From assembly GCF_001895265.1 (NCBI RefSeq), contig NZ_CP016796.1:1-64000 (forward strand): a stretch of DNA of 64,000 nt, written 5' to 3'. Positions 44,850-54,127 of this stretch are shown piece after piece. The notes below the pieces were generated by a model. It did not search any database, was not told the origin of the DNA, and was given only the letters and a program-made list of their open reading frames with translations. Position numbers and translations under genes: made by a program. The first letter of the stretch is position 1. Each line of letters starts with the position of its first letter. This DNA is from Francisella uliginis. Lineage in GTDB: Bacteria; Pseudomonadota; Gammaproteobacteria; Francisellales; Francisellaceae.

Positions 44850-46565
44850 TTATTGCCATATTGAATTTAGTTCATATAGTTTGATGGTTAGGTTATTTTG
44901 ATCTGAAGCATTGATTTTCATCGTATTCTTTATGTCACTAAGATGCTCAAACCTCATTGTGATAGACTCTTGGCCTTTATTAACAAAAAGCTCAATACTT
45001 GTTGTATCTAAGAAGATATCTACAGATATATTTTCTGAATGTATATCTTTTATAAAAGCTTCATTCATAACTTGATTTAGGCTGTTTTTTACTGATATCT
45101 GATTATTTTGATAACAAATATCAATCACAGATTTATGATTATTTTCTAAAAGGTTTAGCTGCCACGTATTATTTGAATTAAACTCTAAATTTAACTCGAT
45201 AAGATTTGCTGGTAAGCTAATACTTTCATTAAAATTTCCTGACTGTAAGCGTTGTACCCTAAGGTTTTTATAGGCATTGACGGGGTAAGAAATAAGCTTA
45301 TCATTATCAACGTTGAGCTGTCTCATTAGACTCATGGCACCAGCTGAATCTTCATTAGCACGGTTTTTATGATCTTCCCAACAGTTCATCCAACCAATAG
45401 CATACCTATTACCGTTAGCTTCAAAAGTCTGTGGAGCATAAAACTCTTTTGCAGAGTCTATGTATGTAGGAGGAGTTTTAGCAGAGAAGTATTTACCATC
45501 AAAATTACCAATATAATAGAAAGACTGATAATCGAAGTCTTTTTTATTTTTTGTTGTAAAAATTGAAAGTACTAGTACATATTTGCCATCTAGATAAAAT
45601 AAATCTGGGCATTCTAGTGTTCTTCCAGAGATAGTTTTTTCTTGAAATAAGATACTATGATAATGCCAGCTCTTAGCATCATCAGATCTATACAGTGCAA
45701 CGCTTGGATAGTTATTTGCATAAGTACCAATCACCATATAATAGCAATTAAAATTTTTATCAAACCATACTTTAGGATCTCTAAAATCATAAGAGCAAAA
45801 ATCAGGTTTACGATTAACAATAGTTTCAGGTTTTGAAAAATGTATACCATCTTTACTTTTTATTAGATTTTGTTTTTCGATGAAAATATCAGGAGAATTT
45901 TCTAGATCCTCAAAGTGCTCTGTATAGATAAGAAATAATTCATCATCAACAACCATAGCACTACCTGAGAAAGCTCCACCTATATATCTGTCATCAAGGT
46001 CATTTTGTGGATAAATGGCAATAGGTAAGTGATGCCAATGTACCATATCTTCAGAAACAGCATGCCCCCAGTGTAGCATTGCAGTATGTTTACCATAAGG
46101 ATAATGTTGGTAGAACATATGATATTTACCTTTAAAGTAAACTAGGCCGTTAGGATCGTTTATCCATGCATTTTTCGCTGTAAAGTGATACTGTAGACGT
46201 TCTGTATCTTTTAGGTTAGAGTTATTATGAGAATGATGTGACTGGAATTGTCCATATTTAAGACTAAAGTAGACTCCTCCATGCTCAAGTAATGAATCAT
46301 CATATACCCAACCATTCTCTATATTTAAACTTTGTGTATCACAGACTATTTTAAGAATATATTCTTTATGTGATTCTAGTAACCACTCGACATGATAGTA
46401 TTTTGTTTTTAGATTAGTAGCTTGTATAGGGTGGCATTCAACTATAGTATCTTTATTGTAAAGCTTAAGTTGACCATGATGACTAGTATTGTAGTCAAAA
46501 GAAATTACAGAGTCATTTTCAACATAAATATTAAAAGAATTCTCATCAAGCTTGTTTATAACCAT
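44850..46565 (-). CDS. GH32 beta-fructosidase (invertase/levanase type)
   Basis: A 571-residue glycoside hydrolase of family 32, which splits sucrose or beta-fructans. The five-blade propeller contains the nucleophile Asp137 in WINDPNG, the transition-state Asp in DFRDPKVW near residue 264 and the acid/base Glu in LECPDLF near residue 316. A C-terminal beta-sandwich (about 430-571; ISVDIFLDTTSIELFVNKG) follows as in the family. About 120 extra residues precede the propeller; they have no signal peptide and resemble a small beta domain. The enzyme is therefore probably intracellular and acts on imported sugar. Confidence 0.9.
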   Translation of the reverse strand: MVINKLDENSFNIYVENDSVISFDYNTSHHGQLKLYNKDTIVECHPIQATNLKTKYYHVEWLLESHKEYILKIVCDTQSLNIENGWVYDDSLLEHGGVYFSLKYGQFQSHHSHNNSNLKDTERLQYHFTAKNAWINDPNGLVYFKGKYHMFYQHYPYGKHTAMLHWGHAVSEDMVHWHHLPIAIYPQNDLDDRYIGGAFSGSAMVVDDELFLIYTEHFEDLENSPDIFIEKQNLIKSKDGIHFSKPETIVNRKPDFCSYDFRDPKVWFDKNFNCYYMVIGTYANNYPSVALYRSDDAKSWHYHSILFQEKTISGRTLECPDLFYLDGKYVLVLSIFTTKNKKDFDYQSFYYIGNFDGKYFSAKTPPTYIDSAKEFYAPQTFEANGNRYAIGWMNCWEDHKNRANEDSAGAMSLMRQLNVDNDKLISYPVNAYKNLRVQRLQSGNFNESISLPANLIELNLEFNSNNTWQLNLLENNHKSVIDICYQNNQISVKNSLNQVMNEAFIKDIHSENISVDIFLDTTSIELFVNKGQESITMRFEHLSDIKNTMKINASDQNNLTIKLYELNSIWQ

Positions 46566-46717
46566 TTCTTTAGAAATAGAGTAGGTGTATAAAAAAGTTT
46601 ATGTGACTAGGCAGTTAGAGTCAATTTTATAGTTAATAAAATAGAATCTACTTTAGGTTTAGCACTATTTAGGTTACATTATCCCTTTAATCTAAATAAT
46701 TAAGTAGAGGAATAGTT

Positions 46718-48154
46718 TTGATAAAAGACATAAAAGTAAGACAGTTTTCTGTATTATGGTTTGTAGAGTTATGGGAAAGGTATGCTTTTTATAGTTTCCA
46801 AGCTCTTTTTATGCTTTTTATAACTGCTAGTCATATTAGTGAATCACAAGGATATTTGATTTTTGGAATATTTGCTTCGCTAATTTATATTACACCAACC
46901 ATAGGTGGGTACTTATCTGATAAATATATAGGTGTTAAAAATGCTTTAGTTATAGGCGCGGTATTCTTGTTATTAGGTTATATTGTTTTAGCAATATCAA
47001 CTGATTTAAGTCATGTAAATTGGGCTTTATCACTTATAATTGTTGGTAATGGACTCTTTAAGCCAGCACCGACATCGTTAATTTCAAAAATTTTTAATGA
47101 TAATCCATCACAGTCTCATTCAGCTTTTACAGTATACTATATGGGAGTAAATATTGGTGGTTTCCTTGCTATAGCCTTTACACCGATAATTGCAAAATAC
47201 ACTAGTTATTCTTATGCATTCATCATATGTGTTATAGGTATGTTTCTTGCAATATCAAACTATTTCTGGCGTGCAAAGCTTTTAAAAGATGTAGGATCTG
47301 ATACACCATCAATGACTACTAAGGTTAAGCTTTTAATATCACTAATATGCTTAGCTCAGTTATTAATATGCTATGGCTTATTCCAAGTTACAGATATTTC
47401 TTTATATTTGATAATAATCTTATGTATTCTAACATTCATATATATGTTAAATGATGCAAGAAACGCTTGTGATCGCAAAGAGACTATTTTACAAGTTATA
47501 GGGGTGATTTTAGTTATTGAAGCGGTGATTTATTTTATTGTCTATAGCCAAATGTTTTCGACATTAGTATTATTTGCAAAGCATAATGTTTCACTTAATC
47601 TGATAGGGTTTGATGTATCTCCAGCAACTTATGCATCTTTAGATTCTTTTTGGTTAATTGTTTTGAGTCCGTTATTAGCTATTTTATATAAAAAGAGTGT
47701 AAAACACTTATCTGTACCTTATAAATATTCTATAGGAACTGTAATTGCTGGTATAGCGCCTCTAAGTTTATATGTGGTGATAAAGTTGACACAGGTAACT
47801 GGCTTTGTCGATGGTAACTGGATGTTTGTCTATTTCTTCTTTGGAGCCTTAGCTGAGCTATTAGTCGCTGCAATAGGTTTTTCAATGATTGCTATTTACT
47901 TTAGAAAAGAAATAGTAACATTAGGGATGGGCTTCTTTATGCTTGCGATAGCACTAGGGGGAGCTTTATCGGGTAAGTTAGGCCAGCTTGTTGCTATACC
48001 AGATGGTAAGATTGATCCAATGGTAAGTTTAGGAATTTACCAAAACTACTTCTTATGGTTAGGGATAATCACTATTGTATTAGGTATTTTATATGGAATA
48101 GTAGCCAAGGTTGTGACTACTATAGCTAATAAGCATAATATTTCATTAGGATAA
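46718..48154 (+). CDS. POT-family di/tripeptide:H+ symporter
   Basis: A 478-residue proton-dependent oligopeptide transporter (PTR2/DtpA type). VVELWERYAFYSFQALFMLF at the N-terminus has the ExxERFxYY-like motif in the form ELWERYAFYSF that binds proton and peptide; GGYLSDKYIGVKNAL is the loop 2-3 signature and NIGGFLAIAFTPII follows. About fourteen helices. The start is TTG at 46718, supported by AGAGGA seven bases upstream; there is no ATG in a better place. Confidence 0.9.
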   Translation: MIKDIKVRQFSVLWFVELWERYAFYSFQALFMLFITASHISESQGYLIFGIFASLIYITPTIGGYLSDKYIGVKNALVIGAVFLLLGYIVLAISTDLSHVNWALSLIIVGNGLFKPAPTSLISKIFNDNPSQSHSAFTVYYMGVNIGGFLAIAFTPIIAKYTSYSYAFIICVIGMFLAISNYFWRAKLLKDVGSDTPSMTTKVKLLISLICLAQLLICYGLFQVTDISLYLIIILCILTFIYMLNDARNACDRKETILQVIGVILVIEAVIYFIVYSQMFSTLVLFAKHNVSLNLIGFDVSPATYASLDSFWLIVLSPLLAILYKKSVKHLSVPYKYSIGTVIAGIAPLSLYVVIKLTQVTGFVDGNWMFVYFFFGALAELLVAAIGFSMIAIYFRKEIVTLGMGFFMLAIALGGALSGKLGQLVAIPDGKIDPMVSLGIYQNYFLWLGIITIVLGILYGIVAKVVTTIANKHNISLG

Positions 48155-48160
48155 ATAAAT

Positions 48161-49240
48161 TTACAATCTTTTTATAATTTCATTTGTAAATTTTTCAGTA
48201 GAAGCTAGTTTAGTTTCTTGAGTATAGATATCTTGAGTTCTAAAACCATCTTCAAGAGTTAGATTAATTGCATTAGCAATAGCTTCGGCTTCTGAAACTA
48301 AGCCAAATGAGTAAGAAAGCATTAGAGATGCTGATAGTACTTGCGCTATTGGGTTTGCTTTACCTTGCCCTTTGATATCATATGCAGATCCACCGGATGG
48401 TTCATAAAGACCAAAACCATCTTTATTTAAGCTAATAGATGGCACTAGACCAATTGATCCAGGTAGTACAGAGGCTAAATCAGAGATAATATCGCCAAAA
48501 AGGTTTCCTGTAACCATAACATCAAACTGACTTGGGTTTAAAACCATTTGCATAGCACAGTTATCGACATACATATGATTGACAGTAACACTTGGATAGT
48601 CTTTTGCTACCTCATTGACTATATTTCTCCATAGTCTTGATGTATCTAAGACATTTGCTTTATCAACAGATGTTAATCTATTTGAGCGCTGTGTAGCTCT
48701 TTCAAATGCTTGAGTAACAATATTTCTAATTGTATGTTCATCATATTCAGCGATATCTGTAGCACATCTTGTACCATTTTCATCAGTAAAAGTTCTATGC
48801 TCTCCGAAGTAGATATCTCTAGAAAGTTCTCTGAAGATCTCAATATCAGCACCATTTGCAATACGACTATCTTTTAAAGGACATGCTTCTTTTAATGATG
48901 GAAATATTTGGCTAGGGCGAATATTTATGTTAAAACCAAAGTGTTTTCTAAGGGCTAAAATACTATTAGCTTCACAGCCTTGCCATTTTTCTTCATTTTG
49001 AGCTTCAACAGGTCCACCAACTGAGCCAAAAAGTATAGCATCAGAGTCTTTACATATTTCTAAAGTTTCTTCGGGGCAATGACTTTTGTATTTATCATAT
49101 GCAGCACCACCAACTAGAGCTTTAGTATAATTAAATTTGTGATTATATTTTTTAGCAACAGCATCAAGAACCTTTATTGCTGATTCCATTACTTCAGGGC
49201 CAATTCCATCACCTGCTAATATAGCAATATTCTTTTCCAT
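48161..49240 (-). CDS. leuB: 3-isopropylmalate dehydrogenase
   Basis: LeuB oxidises and decarboxylates 3-isopropylmalate in leucine synthesis. From the ATG at 49240 the product is 359 residues: NIAILAGDGIGPEVM at the start, GSVGGPVEAQNEEKWQ near 75, VDNCAMQMVLNPSQFDVMV near 220 (metal and substrate Asp), and GLYEPSGGSAYDIKGQGKAN near 275 for NAD binding. The frame is open to 49264, inside leuD, but AGAGG precedes 49240. Last gene of ilvE-leuA-leuC-leuD-leuB. Confidence 0.96.
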   Translation of the reverse strand: MEKNIAILAGDGIGPEVMESAIKVLDAVAKKYNHKFNYTKALVGGAAYDKYKSHCPEETLEICKDSDAILFGSVGGPVEAQNEEKWQGCEANSILALRKHFGFNINIRPSQIFPSLKEACPLKDSRIANGADIEIFRELSRDIYFGEHRTFTDENGTRCATDIAEYDEHTIRNIVTQAFERATQRSNRLTSVDKANVLDTSRLWRNIVNEVAKDYPSVTVNHMYVDNCAMQMVLNPSQFDVMVTGNLFGDIISDLASVLPGSIGLVPSISLNKDGFGLYEPSGGSAYDIKGQGKANPIAQVLSASLMLSYSFGLVSEAEAIANAINLTLEDGFRTQDIYTQETKLASTEKFTNEIIKRL

Positions 49241-49241
49241 T

Positions 49242-49811
49242 TTAGCCTCTTTTTGATTGTTCAAATTTTTTGATTATATCTAGCTTCTCGACAAGGTAAG
49301 TCATATCATCAAGTCCTTTGATAAGACAGTTTTTACGAAAAGGATCATAATCAAAACTATAAGTATTTTCATCTGCAGAAACAGTTTGATTCTCTAGATC
49401 AACAGTCATACTAAATTTTGAATCTTCTGCTTTATCACATAAGTTTTTAACGACATCTTTATCTAAGGAGATTAGCAATAAACCATTTTTAGCGGCATTA
49501 TTGAAAAATATATCAGAAAAAGATGGTGCAATTATTACTCGGATACCTGCTTGAACTAGAGCCCAAACAGCATGCTCTCTAGATGAGCCACAACCAAAGT
49601 TATCACCAGCAATTAGTATTTGCGAGTTTGAATAATCTGGATTATTAAAAACAAAGTCAGGATCTTTTTCTTTTAAATTGTGAAATAAACTTTTTCCATA
49701 GCCATCTTTTGTTGTTTGAGTTAGAAAGTTAGCAGGAATAATCATATCTGTATCAATATCACTCAGCCATAAAGGAATAGCGCTAGATGTTAATTTTTTA
49801 AAAGCTTGCAT
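49242..49811 (-). CDS. leuD: 3-isopropylmalate dehydratase small subunit
   Basis: The 189-residue swivel subunit of isopropylmalate isomerase. [17 protein letters not shown] near residue 16 and [19 protein letters not shown] near residue 68 are the substrate-binding signatures. It pairs with LeuC to make the active aconitase-like enzyme. One base separates its stop from the leuB start and 18 bases separate it from leuC. Confidence 0.96.
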   Translation of the reverse strand: MQAFKKLTSSAIPLWLSDIDTDMIIPANFLTQTTKDGYGKSLFHNLKEKDPDFVFNNPDYSNSQILIAGDNFGCGSSREHAVWALVQAGIRVIIAPSFSDIFFNNAAKNGLLLISLDKDVVKNLCDKAEDSKFSMTVDLENQTVSADENTYSFDYDPFRKNCLIKGLDDMTYLVEKLDIIKKFEQSKRG

Positions 49812-49829
49812 TTTCTTATAGCTCCTTAT

Positions 49830-51227
49830 TTATAATTTATCAACGCTGCAGATTTTACCCATAACAGCACTAGCAGCAACAGTTTGTGGTGATGCAAGAT
49901 GAGTTATACTTCCCTTCCCTTGACGACCTATGAAGTTTCTGTTTGAAGTACTAATACATCTTTGACCTTCTGGAACTTTATCATCATTCATCGCTAGACA
50001 CATTGAGCAACCTGGCATTCTAAACTCAGCACCGGCATCTGCAAAAACTTTATCTAATCCTTCTAATATTGCTATATTTCTAACCTGCTCAGAGCCTGGT
50101 ACTATATACATAGTGACATTATTGGCAACTTTTCTACCTTTTAGAACATCAGCTACTGCACGCATATCTTCGATACGACCATTAGTACAACTACCTACAA
50201 ACGCCCATTGGATTTCTTTGCCAAGGATATCTTCATCAGCATTAAACTTAGTATAGTCATAAGCTTGCTGTGCTAGTTTATGTTGGTGAGCCGGAATATC
50301 TTTAAGGTTTGGAATCTTAGCAGAGATATTAATAGCATGTTGAGGATTTATTCCCCAAGTTACCATTGGTTCAAGATTCTCAATATCAACTCTTATAACT
50401 TTATCATAATGAGCGTTTTCATCGCTTATGAAACTCTTCCAGTGTTTTATAGCCTTATCGAAATCATTTTCTTGAGGAGCATATTTTTTACCTTTTAGAT
50501 ATGCAAATGTTTTCTCATCAGGTGATACTAGACCAGCTCTTGCACCACATTCTATAGACATGTTACATAGAGTCATGCGTTCTTCCATAGACATATCTTT
50601 GATAGCCTGGCCAACATATTCGATCACATAACCACCAGCACCACCAATACCAATATTAGCGATTAGTTTCATTATGATATCTTTAGATGTAGCTAGTTTT
50701 GAAGGTTTGCCAACAAATTCAACTTTCATTGTTTTTGGTCTATATTGTAAGATACAGTTTGTAGCAAGGACATGACCAACTTCAGATGTCCCTACACCAA
50801 ATGCTAAAGCACCAAATGCACCATGAGTTGATGTGTGAGAATCACCACATACAAGAGTTGTACCAGGTAAGGTAAATCCAAGTTCTGGACCTATTACATG
50901 AACTATACCTTGATGTTGGCTTTCAAAATCGTAAAAATCTATACCAAACTCTTTAACATTACTACGAAGCTTTTCAACTTGAGCTTGAGCAACCTTATCT
51001 TTCATCTCTAAGCGGTTGATAGGAGATGTTGAAATACTATGATCTACAGTTGCAATTATAGATTTAGTATTATTTATAGGTATATTTAACTCTCTGATCT
51101 TATCAAATGCTTGAGCAGAAGTTACTTCATGCATTAACATTCTATCGATATATAAAATATCTGGAAAATCAGTTATCTGCTGTACAACATGAGTATCCCA
51201 AATTTTATCTATAATATTCTTTGCCAT
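49830..51227 (-). CDS. leuC: 3-isopropylmalate dehydratase large subunit
   Basis: The 465-residue large subunit, which holds the 4Fe-4S cluster. Cluster Cys residues are visible in FVGSCTNGRIEDMR near 344 and in MPGCSMCLAMNDD near 404-408; VCGDSHTSTHGAFGA near 128 is the substrate side. Bacterial LeuC proteins of this length are the standard type. One base separates it from leuA upstream; AGGAAG precedes the ATG. Confidence 0.97.
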   Translation of the reverse strand: MAKNIIDKIWDTHVVQQITDFPDILYIDRMLMHEVTSAQAFDKIRELNIPINNTKSIIATVDHSISTSPINRLEMKDKVAQAQVEKLRSNVKEFGIDFYDFESQHQGIVHVIGPELGFTLPGTTLVCGDSHTSTHGAFGALAFGVGTSEVGHVLATNCILQYRPKTMKVEFVGKPSKLATSKDIIMKLIANIGIGGAGGYVIEYVGQAIKDMSMEERMTLCNMSIECGARAGLVSPDEKTFAYLKGKKYAPQENDFDKAIKHWKSFISDENAHYDKVIRVDIENLEPMVTWGINPQHAINISAKIPNLKDIPAHQHKLAQQAYDYTKFNADEDILGKEIQWAFVGSCTNGRIEDMRAVADVLKGRKVANNVTMYIVPGSEQVRNIAILEGLDKVFADAGAEFRMPGCSMCLAMNDDKVPEGQRCISTSNRNFIGRQGKGSITHLASPQTVAASAVMGKICSVDKL

Positions 51228-51228
51228 A

Positions 51229-52809
51229 CTACTTCCTATAACTTGTTTCTATATGTAATTTATTAGTTGCTGCAATTAGAGCTTTAAGTGTAGATATTTC
51301 TATATCTTGATCGATAGCAACACCTTCAAAAGTAGGGCTATTATCACCAGCCTTGATTATAATTGTACTTTCAGATTTAGAGTTAATACCATCATCTTTT
51401 AATGATCTAGAAAAATAATCTGAAATATTTACTTCAGGCATATGTTCTTGAATCCCTTTTAATAAAGCTGATAAGGCAGAGTTTTCACTATGATCTGTAA
51501 TTCTATAGTCTGTATTACCAAAGAAGTTACCTTTAAGTTCCACAAATGTCTCGCCATTAGATTTTCCGTAATCAATACTTGTTGCATTAATAGGTGATTT
51601 AATTTGCTTATAAGCAGAGATTAGCTCTTCATCTGTGATACCTTTTCTACGCTCATGATAAATATCTTTTATTTGTTGAGCAATTTTTGCTTTTTCTTTG
51701 TCATCACAAATATAACCATTCTCTTCGATAATCTTCTTAGCGTGATTACCTCCAGAAAGAGGGCCAAAGACAAAGCTAATTTCATTACCTACAGATTCAG
51801 GGTGAAATGGTTGGTATGCAAGAGGATTATTCAATATTGCATTAGTATGTCCACCAGATGTGTGTCTAGCTGAATTTAAACCTGTAATAGGATAATGAGG
51901 CTGTCTTGACAGCATTCTATCACCAATAAAATCAGAGATAGCTTTAAAGCTAGAGATATCAATATCATTGTAGTAGTGGCAGTCTTTTTGTTTGCCAAAA
52001 AGATTTAAAAACATGATACACTGCTCTAAAGAAGCATTTCCAGCTCTTTCACCAACGCCATTGATACATCCTTCAACTTGTGTTGCAGGTCCATCAAAGA
52101 CAGCATTCATAGAGTTCTCTAATGCCAAGCCTAAGTCATTATGACAATGTGCTGACCAGATTATATCTTTGTTAGGGAACTCTTCTTTGATAATTTTTGC
52201 ATGTCTAGACATATTTTTAACAAAATAGTCATCGCCTTCTCTTTCACATGCTCCACCAATAGTATCTGGACAGTTAATTACAGATACTCCCGCAGAAACA
52301 GCTGCTCTGAAAATATCAGTTACATAATCAAAAGTATCTCCAAGCTTAGAGTATCCTTCAGCACTAAATTCGACTTCAAAACCTTCATCACTAGCAAGTT
52401 TAACAAGCTCGTAGACATTTTTGATATTTTGTTCATTATCATTTTTGCTTCCTAAGCTTGCTTGAGCTAGGTTAGGGTCTACAGGTAAATACATATGTAC
52501 TCTTGCTTTACCTATTTCTAGCGAAGGGCGTAAGGCATCCATTGTGATCTCTACTTGATTTCTACGTAACTGACATAATCCTGCTATAGTCATATTAGAT
52601 TTTCTTTCAGTCATTCTTTTTGAAATAGTATTTACTATTTCAAAGTCAGTTTTACTTGCTGAAGGAAAACCAGCCTCAATAACATCGATGTTTAACTTAT
52701 CTGCTAGATCAGCATATGTGATATTATCTTCAAAAGACATGCCAGCCCCTGGAGATTGTTGACCATCTCTAAGAGTGGTATCAAATATATAAACTTTTTT
52801 CTTATCCAT
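51229..52809 (-). CDS. leuA: 2-isopropylmalate synthase
   Basis: LeuA condenses acetyl-CoA with 2-oxoisovalerate, the committed step to leucine. The 526 residues begin with the HMGL-like TIM barrel (DTTLRDGQQSPGAGM near residue 10; WSAHCHNDLGLALENSMNA near 216, the metal-binding HxH) and end with the allosteric dimer domain that binds leucine (about 390-520). Feedback control by leucine is therefore likely. It follows ilvE by 1 base; GGAG precedes the ATG. Confidence 0.97.
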   Translation of the reverse strand: MDKKKVYIFDTTLRDGQQSPGAGMSFEDNITYADLADKLNIDVIEAGFPSASKTDFEIVNTISKRMTERKSNMTIAGLCQLRRNQVEITMDALRPSLEIGKARVHMYLPVDPNLAQASLGSKNDNEQNIKNVYELVKLASDEGFEVEFSAEGYSKLGDTFDYVTDIFRAAVSAGVSVINCPDTIGGACEREGDDYFVKNMSRHAKIIKEEFPNKDIIWSAHCHNDLGLALENSMNAVFDGPATQVEGCINGVGERAGNASLEQCIMFLNLFGKQKDCHYYNDIDISSFKAISDFIGDRMLSRQPHYPITGLNSARHTSGGHTNAILNNPLAYQPFHPESVGNEISFVFGPLSGGNHAKKIIEENGYICDDKEKAKIAQQIKDIYHERRKGITDEELISAYKQIKSPINATSIDYGKSNGETFVELKGNFFGNTDYRITDHSENSALSALLKGIQEHMPEVNISDYFSRSLKDDGINSKSESTIIIKAGDNSPTFEGVAIDQDIEISTLKALIAATNKLHIETSYRK

Positions 52810-52810
52810 A

Positions 52811-53707
52811 TTAAGACTCCTCTACATAAGTTAAAACATCTTTATAAGCTTGCCCTTGCTTAATTTTTTCAAAAACTTCTTTTATTTGATTAGTTATTGT
52901 ATGATCTGAACTTTTTAATTTTTGGTCATCTATACTTGCTACAGGAGTTACTTCTGCTGCAGTACCACAGAAGAAGGCTTCATCAGCATCAATTAACTCT
53001 TCTACTTTAAATAAACGTTCTGTAACTTTATAGCCTAAGTCTTTAGCTATCTGTATAACAATTTTTCTTGTGATACCATTTAGAATAGTGCCTAAAGGAG
53101 TCGTTATCACCTCTTTATCTTTTATCAAAAAGACATTCATTGCGGCTCCTTCAGCGACATTACCATCAGCATCAAGTAATAAAGATTCATGATAATGAGT
53201 ATCTAAAGTTTCTCTAGAAGCTAAGATACTATTTACATAGTGACCACCAATTTTTGCATCACAAACAGTTGATTGAGGGTGAATACGGATATATTTACTA
53301 ACTTTGATATCAACCTTATCAGCAGACATATATTTACCCATTTCAATACAGTATATAGCAATATCTACTTGATGATCCTTTACTGGTAGTACACTTACAC
53401 TACCTTCAGCATAGTATGCTAGAGGCCTTATATAGCATGATTTTTTACCACTAGCTTTGACTATGTCTAATACAGCTTGACATAGCTCATCAATACTATA
53501 TTTACATTCCATACCAAGAACATTCATAGAATATACGAATCTTTCCATATGTTCTTTTAGTTTTAAAACACCGACACCATTAGGTGTTTCATAGGCTCTT
53601 ATACCTTCAAATACAGATGATCCATAATGCAGAGAGTGTGTATTTATACCAACTTTTGCATCTTCATAAGAGATGATTTCACCATTTTTCCATATTTTGT
53701 CTATCAT
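52811..53707 (-). CDS. ilvE: Branched-chain amino acid aminotransferase
   Basis: A 298-residue fold-type IV PLP enzyme that makes leucine, isoleucine and valine from their keto acids. The start IWKNGEIISYEDAKVG, THSLHYGSSVFEGIRAYET near residue 23, the PLP Lys in CDAKIGGHYVNSILA near 155 and FFCGTAAEVTPVASID near 251 are all typical. It leads the leucine operon; GAGGG lies 6 bases before the ATG. The 420-base region upstream carries a possible leader ORF. No ilv genes for the shared valine/isoleucine steps are in the window. Confidence 0.95.
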   Translation of the reverse strand: MIDKIWKNGEIISYEDAKVGINTHSLHYGSSVFEGIRAYETPNGVGVLKLKEHMERFVYSMNVLGMECKYSIDELCQAVLDIVKASGKKSCYIRPLAYYAEGSVSVLPVKDHQVDIAIYCIEMGKYMSADKVDIKVSKYIRIHPQSTVCDAKIGGHYVNSILASRETLDTHYHESLLLDADGNVAEGAAMNVFLIKDKEVITTPLGTILNGITRKIVIQIAKDLGYKVTERLFKVEELIDADEAFFCGTAAEVTPVASIDDQKLKSSDHTITNQIKEVFEKIKQGQAYKDVLTYVEES

Positions 53708-53778
53708 TATTGACCCTCGATATTTAATTAATTTATTAATTTAAAATTTTTTTGAATAGTTATATTTCTTGCCTGCTA

Positions 53779-53901
53779 TTAGAGGCAGAGAGTATTTTTT
53801 GTGAGGGGGAGGAGTGCTTGAGAAGAATTACTTTGAGATTTGCTTTTTTGAAAGAACACAGTAGTGAAAGCTCTAAAAAAAGCTTTACTATTACCTGACA
53901 T
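53779..53901 (-). CDS. Possible leader peptide of the ilvE-leu operon (40 aa)
   Basis: An open frame upstream of ilvE whose last 11 codons encode LLPLTKNTLCL, with all five Leu codons being CTC, a codon expected to be rare in so AT-rich a genome. It ends 71 bases before the ilvE start. Leucine operons of many bacteria are preceded by leader peptides with clustered, often rare, Leu codons. The stretch CCCCCTC within those codons is complementary to the ilvE ribosome site GAGGG. The ATG at 53901 has no good ribosome site; the frame is open to 53967, where AAGGG precedes an ATG. No intrinsic terminator is visible, so this is a hypothesis. I see no other feature in the gap 53708-54127. Confidence 0.35.
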   Translation of the reverse strand: MSGNSKAFFRAFTTVFFQKSKSQSNSSQALLPLTKNTLCL

Positions 53902-54127
53902 CTTAACTATAGAGCCAATATTTATATATATTGTCACCCGCATACATGAATTCACTATTTTATGCATTTTCCCTTATCTTTTTAATATAAGAATATCCTG
54001 GAGCAAAATACTCTTAGTTAAAAGTTTATATAGTTATTGTAGCCATATAATATTTTGGTGTAAACCTAGTTTTATAACAACGAGTGATTTTTTTGAGAAT
54101 AATTAAGAATAAAATGAAAGAAAGATA

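Noticed and set aside
53768-53787. Intrinsic terminator in the ilvE leader (TGCCT...AGGCA)
   Set aside because: Only a 5-bp stem and not followed by a T run on the minus strand.
53864-54106. Plus-strand ORF of 80 codons upstream of ilvE
   Set aside because: Cys/Tyr/Phe-rich with no family likeness and no ribosome site; it lies opposite the candidate leader region and looks like chance.
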